Positions 1-12,250 of a stretch of DNA of 64,000 bases are shown here, in pieces. The notes beneath the pieces are model-generated. The model ran no database searches. It was given only the letters and a program-made list of their open reading frames with translations, and was not told the origin of the DNA. The stretch lies in the NCBI GenBank assembly GCA_024138025.1, contig JAMXBD010001457.1:62001-126000 (forward strand), read 5' to 3'. The position numbers and the translations under genes were made by a program. Source of the DNA: Combretum micranthum. Lineage: Eukaryota; Streptophyta; Magnoliopsida; Myrtales; Combretaceae. How positions within the stretch are numbered: the first letter of the stretch is position 1; every line of letters starts with the position of its first letter.

Positions 1-780
1 CAAATTCCAATTTTCGAGTTAAATTTTTTACAAAAAATTAGGAAGTCATTAAATGCAATTTGTAACTGATCATCACTTTCATCAGTTACGAACGAATCAA
101 ATTCCAATTTTTGAGTTAAATTTTTTGCAAAAAATTGGGAAGTCATTAAATGCAATTCGTAACTGAAATCAGACCATGGATCTATAAATAGGAATGATCC
201 ATAACAAAAGGCACACAACAATTGCAAGGATTACTCAGAGATTCAAAGCATTCGAAAATTTTCGAAGTTAGGGTTTAGAGAGAGAAAACCACAAATTCGA
301 AGTTTTTGGATCAAACTCGATCAAATTGAGTGTTTAGAGACTTTAGGAAGTTGTTCTTAGTGATCTAGTGTTTTTAGATTGCTCAAAGAATCCAGATTTA
401 AGCTCTGCAAATTTTCGAATCTCAACCGCCGATAGCCACTAGCTCGAACCACCACTTGCGGCGGTTCTGGGTGGAAGCCACCACCTCCAATAGCTGCGCC
501 ACCTCGAGACGCGTCGGGCCGACAAACCCAGTAGCCTCGAACACTACCACAGGCGGCCGACGAAGTCTTTGAAGGTCACGCCATCGTCTTCTTCGCCCGA
601 CTAGGGAGATTCGATCCGAAGTGGCCGAGATCCGAAGTCCAACCCGCCTCCGGTCAACGGTCAACGGTCAGCAGGTCATACGGCCAAGATTGAAAGTCAA
701 CAGATCAGACAGCTCTGATCAAGTAATCAGATCATGCGTTCCAAATCTGATCCGAACGATCCAACGGCCCAGGTGAGTTT
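1..780 (+). repeat. LTR-like sequence with TATA box and leader (partial)
   Basis: Seen: the first ~170 bases contain two copies of a 97-bp direct repeat (copy 1 from base 1, copy 2 from base 98, a few substitutions). A TATA box (CTATAAATAGG, from 181) follows, then a purine-rich leader. From ~420 to 770 the sequence is much more GC-rich than its surroundings and contains repeated GGTCAACGGTCAACGGTCA. A short reading frame lies in this part on the minus strand (422-664) but matches no family I recognise. Inference: U3-R-U5 or leader of a plant LTR retrotransposon (probably Ty3/gypsy) that continues off the left edge. No primer-binding site was found, so the class is uncertain. Confidence 0.4.
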
Positions 781-1980
781 GGATTATTTTATTATGCATT
801 TATTATATATTTAATTATGGAAAATAGAAAAAATGCGATAAAAATTCATAAAAAATCCAGAAAAATCAGAATACTTTTTTTGTGTAAATTTATATGTTTT
901 AGCAATTTATGATATTTTTGAATATTTTGTGAATATGTATATGTACATAGTTTGTTTTAGAAATGTATATTTGATGCATGAGATATAATTTTAATGTGTT
1001 GTATTTGTAATATAACTTTGATGTGATGAATTTTGAATATGTTTTAGATATATGTGATATTAATTGAATTTTGAAAATAATAAAAATGATAAAAAATGAA
1101 AAAATGAGTTTTCTAAAACAAAAAACACTATGAATTGTTAAAAAAAAAATAAAGAAGTCAAAGTCCATTTTTTTTTAATCAACAAATAGATAGTCATCCC
1201 CCACAAATTTCATGGCATAAATGCATAAGTAAAAAATAATAGATCACGGCAAACTAAATAATTGGAAAAAGTTTGACCAATTAATAAAGTTAAAAGAAAA
1301 GAGCAATAAATAATACCAACCAGGAACAAAAGAACAAAGAATATAGATTATTATTCCTACAGAACTCTTTAATTATAGGCGTCGTACTTGCTAATTTGAC
1401 GTAAAGAAAAAATAAAGTTTGAGTTACGACGAAATGTTTATAATATTTTATATTCTTTATGAAAATTTCCTTCCAAAAATAACTATTTTTAGATGATAAA
1501 TGCTTGTAAATAGTAAACACGTTAATGTCTTTAGTATTTTTACAGGTTCTAAAAGTAGTTGTCGTGTTGGTTGAATAGAAGCACATATAATAAATATAAA
1601 TTATTAAATAATAGATCGAAAAAGAAAATAAAAAAAAAAACCTTAATTTGCAATTTGCCTAGTGAAGAAATCATATTTGGGAAGTTTATATTTAAATTAA
1701 ATAATTAATTTTGATATTTGTCACAACTTAATAAAATGTGAGAAATCAACTGTCTTTGTTAAAAATAATCAAATATATCCATACGATACAGCACAATAGC
1801 TCCATTTGGCTCGACAAGGTGTAGACAACATGAATCATAAGGTCATTGAAATTCCTCAAACCAAAAGGTCTTGATGCTGACCAAAAGATGGTTTGAGATA
1901 CTCTTAACTTGGATATAATTGAATGGACAAAATGAAGGAGATTCGAAAATTTGTTGTGACAGCCATATCCTAAATACACA
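781..1980. other. AT-rich intergenic sequence, no recognisable gene
   Basis: Very AT-rich with many A/T homopolymers. A minus-strand reading frame of 77 codons (1746-1979) adjoins the fructokinase relic but resembles no family I know, and there is no splice or codon evidence for it. I see nothing else supportable here. Confidence 0.5.
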
Positions 1981-2008
1981 TATACCCAAGACAGAGTTGT
2001 CCATACCG

Positions 2009-2191
2009 CACCTTCCCAACAAAAGCAGATGAACCTCCCAATCTAGCTATGCCAATTGCCAAGAGCCACATTCGCAGGAGCACCACCAGCAGCCTTCTGG
2101 AAAGCAGGCGATTCAGCAAGAGAAACTCCGATCCGCTGACAGTAGGAACGAAGTCAATTAGCATTTCTCCGAAGCAGACAACTAGGATTCT
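2009..2191 (-). pseudogene. FRK: Fructokinase (PfkB family) first-exon relic
   Basis: On the minus strand the translation runs through LVVCFGEMLIDFVPTVSG, then, after a frame change, GVSLAESPAFQKAAGGAPAN, and after a second change GIARLGGSSAFVGKV. This is the conserved N-terminal part of plant fructokinase, including the PfkB sugar-binding GGAPANVA region. Fructokinase phosphorylates fructose to fructose-6-phosphate in the cytosol or plastid. Only ~60 of the usual ~330 residues are present. Two small insertions (about +5 near the GGATCGGA and +7 near the TTGGCAATTGGCA, both looking like local duplications) put the middle out of frame and together restore it. No start codon, downstream exons or ATP-site region were found nearby. 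It is a relic or captured exon, not a working gene. The last AAG/GTGCGG could be the old exon end. Confidence 0.75.
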
Positions 2192-2197
2192 AGCTGT

Positions 2198-2671
2198 CTA
2201 TTTCATATTAGATAAAAAAAAAAAAAAAAAAAAAGCCAAACGAGCAAGGAGAGGTTTCTCGTCCCCTAAAGAAACTTTCCTTATTTTGCGATTTACATGG
2301 AACCAACCTTTTGGTTTTACCAGATCAAAAGTATTCAACCACACTTCACATGTTTCCGGCGATTCACATGGTATGAGCTTCGGTTTTCCCAGCTCAAAAA
2401 AGTCCATACATTCATTAACAGTAGACCAGAAAAAATACTCAACTCCATAGACCAAATCATTTACATCATTCGATCCATTACATAACAACATACATATTCC
2501 ATCACTCATCAAATAGTTTACCACTCTGCATAGTGGTGGAAAAGTTCCTTTGAACTTCCATAGCGTTGATCTCTCTAAAAGCCACTCTATATATATTGCC
2601 CTAAACAGAGCAATCAACAATGCATCTCCACTGAAGAGAAACCATCCTACATCTAAAGAGCTAAAACCCAT
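2198..2671 (-). CDS. Uncharacterised 157-codon reading frame upstream of the fructokinase relic
   Basis: An open frame of 157 codons reads toward the fructokinase relic on the same strand. It ends in a phenylalanine run encoded by a ~20-base poly(T) tract, which suggests its 3' part is not a real protein end. The composition is rich in W, F, C and L, and I recognise no domain or catalytic motif. It overlaps a plus-strand frame of 62 codons, as often happens by chance in moderately GC sequence. It could be a piece of a captured host gene, like the neighbouring fructokinase exon, or a chance ORF. Confidence that it is coding is low. Confidence 0.15.
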   Translation of the reverse strand: MGFSSLDVGWFLFSGDALLIALFRAIYIEWLLERSTLWKFKGTFPPLCRVVNYLMSDGICMLLCNGSNDVNDLVYGVEYFFWSTVNECMDFFELGKPKLIPCESPETCEVWLNTFDLVKPKGWFHVNRKIRKVSLGDEKPLLARLAFFFFFFLSNMK

Positions 2672-3428
2672 GACTGCAAATGACTAAACAACAAAGGTAC
2701 AATCTCTAAGACACAAAACCAACCCAACATACACGTAACGTTGGGATCAAACAGAACAAAGCAGGACCATCATCCTAAAACAGAGATGTTAAGCATGTTT
2801 CTTTATTAAGTAATAATATCAATCTATATCAGTAGTTGAAAACCCATGACTGGAATTACTTAAAGATGTGATCTTTCAGCTGAAAAATCCAAACCCATAT
2901 CCATATATCATTGAGGAACAGTCAAAATGATTCATGAAAATTGTTAAAATGAAAATGAAATATTTGTGGAATTTTCATATAAATTTCTGCTTTGGTGGTT
3001 GTTGAAGCCATGTAGAAGCTGAAAATTTGGGTTGTGATTTGGAGAAGGAAGAGGAAGGCAAGTTCCTTCCTTCCTCGTATTGTATCGTAAGACAAGAATG
3101 TGAGAGTGGAAAAAGACCCTCCCTTCCTCCTTTCCTCGCATTTATTTGTCAGTATGCGTGAAGAGAAAAAGAGAATGGTCAAGTCTAAGCGGTGTTCTTT
3201 GATTTGTTCCTGAACGGTAATAAGAATTTTTAACCTTTTATCAGTAGGAGAGATGATTTCTTTTACTTTTCATTTGAAAGACATAACTGTACATAAAATA
3301 TTGATACACATAGAAAAAAAAATTATCATTTATAATTTTTTATATTATATATATATATATTAAAATTTTATTAATATTTACATATTATGTAGTAGTAGTA
3401 AAAATAATAATATACCCACTGAATGGTA
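2672..3428. other. Intergenic, AT-rich
   Basis: Contains a short TA-repeat near 3348-3360. The phrase AAAACCCATGACTG occurs twice (about 2663 and 2842). Two overlapping short minus-strand frames at 2922-3182 have no recognisable content. Nothing else supportable. Confidence 0.4.
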
Positions 3429-4438
3429 TATCCAGCTAGACATCGGCACGATTCGGATCGGTTCTGGACCCGAACTGGAACCACCAGAGCCGGGGCGGTT
3501 CACGGTTCCAAGGAACCGCCGGTTCTGACGGTTCGGTTCTGGTTCTGGTTCCACATGAACCTTTTCTTTTTTTTTTTTGGGAAAAATGATGAAAAACAAA
3601 CCCACCCCCCTTCTTTATAATAGATTCAGATTAATGACTATAATATTTATTAAATCTTAAACTAAAAGGCAAAAAAAAAAATCATAATCTTTATAATACT
3701 TTAATTATATGCATATATATATATTATATGTCTTTTTTTTTAACGTCTTAATGAATAGTAGGTGAGATGATGATTTTTTTTCTGAATATTTTTTTTTCTC
3801 ATTTATCTATTACTGTTATTAAGCCAAAATTTGATATAAAAAATTAAAATACATAATATGGTAATTATTTATCTTTTTCTTTTAATATTTATAACAGTTA
3901 TCTTACACCCCCTCTTCTTTTTTTTTTTACTCCGCCATCTCTTTCCTATCTTTTCCGTAGTAACTCCTTCTATTTTTAGGATAAATTGTAGTGTTTTCTC
4001 CAATTTTTTTTTTTTAATTTTGACACACATTGCGTGATGCGTCTGCTAGTATTATAAAAATAATATGGTTGACACTTGACATGTGCGATAAATTGATATA
4101 GGATAATCATTCTATCATCATAACATCATCATCATTTTAGTTTTTTTTTTTTTTATAATTATACCTATCACTTCCACCCAAATCATTCTTTTAATTTTCT
4201 TACTTTTTATTTTTTTAATTCAAATATTTGACGGGTTGGAACCGCCGGTTCCGGGTCTGGAATAGCGGTTCGGACTCGGTTGGAACCACTGGTTCCGTCA
4301 CGTCTAACTGCTTGGACCCACCGGTTCCGGCGGGTCTTTGGACGGTTCGAAACCGTCACCGACGGGGCGGTTCCAGGTCAGAAACAGCGATGATGGTTCG
4401 CGGTTTGGAACCGCCCCTTGATGATGTCTATATCCAGC
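3429..4438. mobile_element. Non-autonomous hAT transposon, GGAACC-subterminal family, copy 1, with TSDs
   Basis: Seen: an exact 8-bp duplication TATCCAGC flanks the element (3429-3436 and 4431-4438). The element spans 3437-4430 (994 bp) and begins TAGACATC and ends GATGTCTA, so its termini are inverted repeats. Both ends (about 3445-3565 and 4232-4418) are GC-rich and packed with GGAACCG/CGGTTCC subterminal motifs, while the middle is AT-rich and codes for nothing. Established: 8-bp TSDs, short terminal inverted repeats (TIRs) and clustered subterminal transposase-binding repeats are hallmarks of plant hAT elements. No transposase is encoded, so mobility would depend on an autonomous partner. 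Short reading frames inside are compositional artefacts. Confidence 0.85.
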
Positions 4439-4671
4439 AGTAGGCAGTGGGGTGGTTGATCAGTAAGGCAAACAGGTAGTGTTTCAAGGTCTTCTTTCAA
4501 AAACGTGGGGGTGGCATTTACTTAGAATTTTTAATATGGGGTTTTTAAAATCAAAGAAGATCTAAATGCTTTTTATATTTAATTGTACTAATTATGAGAT
4601 GTTAATCTTTTAATATCATAGCACCAAAAGAAAATGATGGGTTTATATCATTTTTTAAATAACTAAAAGAT

Positions 4672-4710
<39 letters not shown>

Positions 4711-7700
4711 ATAAATCTGTTTTTACCATTCAGGTAAATTAAAGTTGGTCCCAAAGCACTAAAACTTTATGGACGCTCTTATTAATGCGTGGGCGGCCTA
4801 AGAGGTTTTTTAACATTGAAATAGAGTGAGAGAAGGAGAGAATCAGCGAATTAGGGACATTGAATATTTTTTTTTTCATGAACACTTTAACGCTCAAATA
4901 AGTAACAATATATTAGTAACAAATGATATGAGAGTTTAGGAGAGCATAGGCTATATGTAATGCATTAACTTTGGATAATATGCCTTAGGTATTTATAGCA
5001 AAGAGAGGTAGATGGTTATTGGGGTATGGTTGTAATCCCATGATTTTTCTATCATCCAAACTTTATGGTGTAAAGGGGCTTAAAAGTTATCTTTATTTGG
5101 ACATAACTCATGGTCTAGGTGATATGGTTTGGCAATTCTAGTTTATTTATTAGGGTGATTCAAGGAGATTTAATTTGATAGGTTTGGAACAGGGTTTTGA
5201 ACCTGTTCTTCACATCTAATATTTTTTAGACAGATTTATGCACATAAGAGAAAAACTATTAGCCTTGACTCAGTGGGAGTTTATTCAGGATAACCATAAA
5301 TTGAACTTACTCTATCTCACTCGTCAATCACTAAGATAATATGATGGTCGTTATCCATTTCAAGTGGTTATGAATATTCAATCATTTCTCTTTATTTCAA
5401 AACTTTTGGAGAGAAAAAACAACCATTATTACATAGAGGAGGCTTCAGCCACAAAGATCAAACAAAACGACTCAAGTGTGTTGTTACTTCATTTTGCTTA
5501 AGAATTGTGAGGTTGGTGCGCAAAATTTATCAAAGATCTCTTACCTATCACTTATGCATTTGAGACACTATCTGTTCACCATCTTCATTATTCTCTTCAA
5601 GCTATCCTATCATTAGATATCATCTCCTTATCAATACTTTTGAAGTCACGTGTAAAGCGTTCAAGACTCTAAGACTATCAATTGTGCATTCGAGATACTA
5701 GGACCATCTGATCCTTTTTCGCATCATTCTCTCTAAGTCATCTTATTATTTAGTGTCATTTCTCATGAGCATTTTACAATCACATGTAGATAATGAATCC
5801 ACGTAACCAAGCATGACTACCTTAGAAAGAACCCCACATTTACATATGTTTGTGAGAAGCAAATCATGTGTAGAATAAAAAGGAACTGACATTGGAAAAT
5901 ATGCAGATAAGATCTAATTGAGCTGACATGACTATGTGAATAGATCAATAATATATAAGTTTTGACATAATATAACCCACTATCATCACCATTTATCAAA
6001 ATAACATTGGATTTTCCCACCAAGTCATTCACGTAAGAATTTTTTTTTTGGGAAATTGGGGAAGGAAAAGAAAAGCATTTTTTTTTATAGACTCACGCAC
6101 TCTTTTCCTTTCTAAAATGGATAGAAAGTGGGGGAAATATTACACTTACCAATGTCCTGATCCTTTTTACGGCATACCCCCAACACCCAAATCCACCCCA
6201 CCCACACACCCCCAAACCCACCACCCCATCTTCCCCCTTCCTTGTTGCTATTACTTTTAAAGGCATATGGCTAATTTTACTTTATCATTTTTGTTGCCAT
6301 TTCTTCCGTCTTCCTTTTGTTTTTTTTAACCCATTAACTAAATATCCTAGAAGGAATCAGGTGCTTTCACAATTTTCTTTTTTTTTTTTTTTTAATTTTT
6401 TCTCATATATTTATTGCTTATTCATTCTTACCTCCTCTCAAACAATGAGTACAAGACTAAAACGGAAAAAGCATGTTTGCTTTTCTCTTCTCCCCATTTG
6501 ATTGATTGGTTCCTGAAGTTCCTTGTACGAGCAGCCAATTTTGGCCGCACAGATGAATCTAATCTCTGAGAATGACGTCCACTCTGATCATTCTTCTTGA
6601 TTCTTGCATATCTCTAGGAACTTTACTAGATTCAAAATTTGGGACTATCGATTGTTTTATGGCGATGGTTTTGTGGCCCGTTCTATGAACGGTTTGGTCT
6701 TAGGAAGTTTCGGTACGGTACGTCGGTACCCCAAAAAAAGATGCAAACAAACGAAGAATGAAATTTGAGAAAGCCAAAGCATGAAAATTGGAGGCACCGA
6801 GATTTTTCTTGTTTTGCTAGGGGAAAAAAAAGAAAGGGTTGGTCTGGCTCTTGGCTGTAACTGGAAGGGTTTAGTTAGGACAACTTTTAAATTTCAAATC
6901 TAATAATACATATTAACATTTGTTGACATGTAATCAAAATGGTTCCAATAGGTCCTTCACCCATTCCAAAAGCTTAACAATAAGTTAATATAATCTAATT
7001 AACACATATATATATATATATATAGATTTACGTATTCAAATGAAGTAGTCATGTGCATACCACATGAGTATCACACTACATGTAACTTAAGATGAGTAAC
7101 ATACAATGACACTTAAAAATGACTAAAAAAGAAGTGAAATAAAGAGGAGAATTAGTCAATCTCAATTATTTTAAATGTATTTTGCGATATGTGAAGAGCT
7201 ATTGAGAATCAAACTTCACTAGTAGTGATGATTGAAAGAGCGTTAGTATATGTATCAAATTCAGGTAACTTGAATTTCAAATGAGGGATTTGAATATTTA
7301 TAGAGCTTGACACCAATATCATATGTTAGATTATATTGACAATTAGCGGATGAGATGAATCATTTCAGTGCATGAGCATTGAGAAAATGTTGGATGATAG
7401 ATAGACCAATCCAACATGTTTTACTCTAAGCCCACTACGTTAAATTTTCCTTAATCATTCTAATGAGAATTGGACTCTTTTAAGTCCTATCATCAAGCTA
7501 AAAGAATCAAGCACATATATCTTAAATATTTAATAAAATAATAATAATTTCTTTTAACCCTCTACAATATCAAAATGCATAATTTAATAAATAAGTATCT
7601 AAAGAGCTAAATAATTTATATTTTAGATTATCTGTCAATTATGTCTTTAATACCATCTTTAGACTAAGTTTGTTTGTTTTGTTCTTTTCAAGTTAATAAA

Positions 7701-8261
7701 CACCTTTCATTTGGAAAGTAGTAAAAAAAAAAAAAAATAGAGTAATTTCCCAAAATTTTATGGTCTCATCATTTCTTTAATGGGATCAATCAATTGAAAT
7801 TAAATACCTAATCGTAATTATACTACTGAAATACTTTATATATCAATTTATTCTATTTATTTTATAAAATGATTATCTAGACGATCTATTGACAACACCA
7901 TATAAGTTCTTTTAGAATCACTAGACTGAATTTCATTTTAAATTGAAATATTATATGAAACTTTTTGTAACCCTAATCTAGTCTATATGTAATGGTTCAA
8001 AGAATTTGAACCTTTGAATCATCAATTTTTCTCTTTTGTTGGCATGTTTTAATTAGTTTAATAATATCTTTAATTAAATTAAATGATAGTTCAATTATTT
8101 GCTGAAGAATATTACAAACTTTAAGGTTTTTTAATTGCTCAATCTAGCTTCTATCGCCAAGATAGAAGCTCACGAGTAATATGAAAATTTTCCTTTCTTA
8201 CTATCTGCTCTGTGATTGCAACTCAAATTCTCATGGAATGCAGATACCAAGTCAGTCCCAT
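4439..8261. other. Intergenic, no recognisable gene
   Basis: Mostly AT-rich. A TA microsatellite lies at ~4679-4704. A C-rich tract lies at ~6172-6240, and another TA run at ~7006-7022. Short frames at 5817-6032 and 6048-6260 are not supported by any domain. I see no transposon termini, RNA gene or exon structure. Confidence 0.45.
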
Positions 8262-9046
8262 GTATTATCTAGACATCGTCACGGTTTCAGAATCAAACCG
8301 AATTAAAATAAAAATCATTGGTTTGGGTCTTGAAATCGAAGAACCAGAAGCGAAACCGTCTCCCACAATTTTGATCTGTTTCCATGGAATTGCCGATTCT
8401 CGGTTCCAGTTTTGCAACCATGGAACCTTCTTTTTAAAAAAATAAAATAAAAAAATAATTTTTAATTTTTAATTTTTAATAAAATAAATTTTAAAGTCAA
8501 AATAATTATTGGATCTAGAAGTATTAAATTATTTAACTAAAATTTTTTAAATTTATTTAGAATGCCCATTTATATGTATACAACACATTCAATATCAATT
8601 ATAGTTAGTATTAAAATATTGTAAAATATTCTAGAAGATTAAAAGAAAATTACAATGCAAAATTAGTCTCACATTATTAAGAAAATGAATTTTGATTTTA
8701 GTAAAAATTTATTTAAACTAATTATATATGATTTTAAGTTATATTTATTTGTATTGTTGATAATAACATATTAAATATTGTGAATAAGTAATAAATTTTA
8801 CTATTTATATGAAATAATTTAAATATTAATAATTATATATTTAATATTATTTTTTTCAATGGAACCTGATGGAATTGCCGATTCCGTCGGTTCCAACGGT
8901 TTTAGACCAAACAACATCCTAGAAACCGTAAAATCGACGGTTCTATAATCGATTCTGAAACTGGCCAACTAATTCAGTTTTGGTTTTGAAACCGCCGGTG
9001 ATGGTTGCTGTTCGAAAACCAAACCATGCCTATGTTTAGTGTTATC
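8262..9046. mobile_element. Non-autonomous hAT transposon, GGAACC-subterminal family, copy 2, with TSDs
   Basis: Seen: element 8270-9038 (769 bp) starts TAGACATCGTCACGG and its far end, read in reverse, is TAAACATAGGCATGG. It is flanked by GTATTATC (8262-8269) and GTGTTATC (9039-9046), an 8-bp target duplication with one mismatch. The two ends carry GGAACC, CGGTTCC and AAACCG motifs as in the element at 3437-4430, while the centre is AT-rich and non-coding. The shared 5' terminus (TAGACATCG) and motif set place both in one family. The TSD mismatch suggests an older insertion than copy 1. Confidence 0.8.
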
Positions 9047-10932
9047 TCATTGAAAACAATAGTATCCAAAACAAAAGTCGGCAATTAAAAGAGTTTTTTT
9101 TTTAATTACATCACATCATCAAATAATGCATCATTTGCAATAAGAATGCTTTGGGATAGAGCTCAATCATGCTCGATCCATTTGAACAACTGCTCAAATA
9201 GTAGGGCCAGCTGATTTGAGATATAAAGTCAATCCGGTCCGCATGGTTGTCTGCAAGTTATGCGAGGTGGGTTAAGATAGTCTGTACAAGTGTACATTAA
9301 TTCGAGTAGAAAATTTTAATTCAATCAGTTTTTTTTTTTTTCCTTCCTAGGTTAAATGACTTGACTGCATCACACTGCTTCTATAAAAACTTAGCTTTAC
9401 TTGAGCTTGACTTATAAACGAGTCAAGTTCGAACCAAAAATAAAGTTTATCAACTAAATGAGTTAAATATAAGTTTAAATTTCAAAACGATAAAATAATT
9501 AGATAAGTTTTAATTGAGTTGAGACCAAGTGTTTGAAAGCTCAATTCGAATTGAATTAATTGCTACATTAAAAAAATATTCATTTATAATATATGATGCG
9601 GGATGCGTACTACAACCTGATAAATAAAAGAAATAAATAAAAATATAATATTATATATATTATAAAAAAAAGTATCATGAATGATTACAAATATTTAAAT
9701 AAATAAAAATTTTTATTTACTACTAATCAAATTTGCAACCAGATAATGTATCACTATTTCTCAGCATATATTTACTTATTGATAGTCTTTTGATTTAATT
9801 CAAAGACGTAGTTGGAAATCGATTTCAGCAAATCTATGGACGGTCATCATCAGCAACATGCACTTTAACTCGCGGTGTATTAGAAATTCCATTTTTAATG
9901 ATGAGTGTCAACTAAAAAACTATAAGACAGTAAGTAGTATTTTTTGAAAATATACTGAAAATGAAATGTAAAAATTTTAATAAAAATGAAAGAGAAAATA
10001 AGAAAACTGAATTAAGAACGAAGAAAATTCTTTAAAAGCGTGTTCAAAGGGTTTAAAGTTAATGTCTTCCTGCAATTTATAGTATGAAAAAGTTTTCTGT
10101 TTTTGTGTCAATGCATATATTCCATATGTATCATTCTTATTATTATATCTATACTTTTTATATCTTTTATTTGAAAAACATATCCAATTAGAAAATTATC
10201 AAAATTAGACACCAGCAATATTTTGTTGCCATCCAACCGCCATGACCTTAATTGTTTGGTTTAGAATTCAGGAGCCAACTCAGAATCCTAAAGTTCTTCA
10301 ATTGTGGAGTTAAAAAATGAAAAGAAATGCCGTATTGAATCATCCATGATAAAACTACAATGATTCCATAATAGTTGTAAAAAAAAAAATAAAAATATGT
10401 ATGAAATACAACTATCTGCCTACGATGATAAAGTCCTAATTAGCCACCTATGTCGCATCTTAGATGATTTAACAAATTTATCACTTTTAAGTAACCGTGG
10501 TACAGAATTAGACATCTTTCCCGGTTGGGTTGAACTAGGACCCGACCTAGGACAGCCATGGTGGATCCTTGCTTGGACTTGCCTTGGTGGACGGTTTTGA
10601 ACTAGGCTAGGACCCGCTGATTCAACAAGTCTACCCGGTCTGACCCTAAGACTACTTGAACCAGCTAGTTGACACGAGTCTCCAAATTTCAAAAAAAAAA
10701 AAAACCAAAAGCAAAATCTGTAATAACATTTGGATAGTCCAAACCGTCCAAAAAAGCAATTATTTCTTACAAATAAGTAAATAATTAATGCAGCAAGTTG
10801 TTGCAAAAATATTATAATTAAATAAAAATAAAATCTCTTTGCAAAGAAACCAAATTAAGACGACCATTACTTTTTCATATTTACTTCTTTAATCTTATTA
10901 CCACTGTCACAACCACGAGAAAAGATTCAGTA
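9047..10932. other. Intergenic with a small GC-richer island
   Basis: AT-rich except ~10500-10690, which contains ACCCGAC/ACCCGGT-type words and opposing short frames (10397-10600 plus, 10420-10806 minus). Neither frame shows a recognisable domain. The island could be the end of a degenerate element, but no paired terminus was found. Confidence 0.35.
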
Positions 10933-11102
10933 GGTATTACACGCCACGTGTAATACATAAATGGTGTGTAACTCCCAATGGTATTCTAATACGTAGACAT
11001 GTGGATGGTAGTTACTTTGAAAACCACCCACTATATTGTTCATGTGCTAGCATATAATTGGGAGTTACATACCATGTGTATATCCACGTGGCGTGTAATA
11101 CC
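10933..11102. mobile_element. MITE with ~46-bp inverted arms carrying G-boxes
   Basis: Seen: the left arm (10933-10979) and the right arm read in reverse (11102-11057) both begin GGTATTACACGCCACGTG and both reach TAACTCCCAAT at the inner end, with a few differences between. The element is 170 bp and non-coding. Each arm contains the palindrome CACGTG. No clean target duplication is visible, so the superfamily is not assigned. Established: CACGTG is the core G-box/ABRE bound by bZIP and bHLH factors in plants. Whether these copies act in vivo is unknown. Confidence 0.75.
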
Positions 11103-12204
11103 CACCCAATATTTTTCCCACAACCACAGCTACTGCCACCTCCATCACTGTTATTGCTACCAATACAACACTAGCAACAAAGTTCCACCACAATCATCAT
11201 AAAACTACTACTAGATCATCACTACTACCACTATATATAATATTTGTGATGACAATATAAAGGATATCATTACTATAAAATATAGCATCTTATACTGTAC
11301 TTACATATAACAAATAATGGATGATACAAAATTCTTATTAGTACCATACCAAATATGGTACAACATAATTGTACATTAAGTATTATTCGTGTCATATTGC
11401 ATAATTTTTCTTTTATCTTGCCTAGTTCTTACAACCAAATATTGGGAGCATTTGGATTGTAGGTTTGACATTTGTTTCAATTAGACTATTGTCAAAACAA
11501 ATACAGCTAAAAGCAGAATTTTTACTCATTAACAAACTTATAAATTTAGATATCAACAAGATACAAATGCAAATTAGATTCAAATGGAAATCAACCATCT
11601 AAACAAACCTTCATAAATAGATACACTATAAGAACTTTGGGTTTTAGAAGAAAAAAATATCTCTAAAGTAAATTTTCTTGCAAAAAACCATTTGTTACTA
11701 ATTCTATTTGAAGAAAAAAAATAAATTTATATTACCTATTTTTTATTATAGAATTTATGTCTCTAAAAGTCTGATATTATGCATTTAGAACTTTGAATAC
11801 AATCCTATTTGATTAAGAATATTTTAAATTTGAATGATCACATTGAGTAAGTTGATATGGAGATCATATGTACTAAAAAAAAAAAAAGCTAAATGACATT
11901 TCCATATCACTAATTTGTATACTAATGCAAATTTCTATTCCTCCAGCACATGCATATTACCAATAATATTTTAGCATACAGAAAAGAAAGTGATTAGTGT
12001 AAAAATTAACATTCTTATTAAAAAATGATTGATACTTACTTATACACATATATTATGCATGACGTATATTAACCACTGAAGCCTTTCTCTTTATTCTGGT
12101 ATTTTATATGTTTAATAGACAACAAAGCTAACTCTCTCATGAATTCAATTCAACAACAATACTATTTTGGCAACAAATTTTCCAGCACATGCGCGACTAG
12201 TGCA
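11103..12204. other. Intergenic, downstream of GA3ox
   Basis: AT-rich sequence between the MITE and the 3' end of GA3ox. It begins with CCA/CAC-rich simple sequence (~11103-11235). No gene, terminus or RNA seen. Confidence 0.4.
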
Positions 12205-12210
12205 TTTATT
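12205..12210 (-). terminator. Possible poly(A) signal of GA3ox
   Basis: AATAAA on the minus strand about 40 bases after the GA3ox stop codon. It is in the expected orientation and distance for a near-upstream polyadenylation element, though AT-rich sequence makes chance matches common. Confidence 0.4.
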
Positions 12211-12250
12211 TTGGATATATAACTATCTAATAGATAAAACACTAACTCTT

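Noticed and set aside
2049..2450. 133-codon plus-strand frame with a poly-lysine run
   Set aside because: Antisense to the fructokinase relic and reads through an A-tract.
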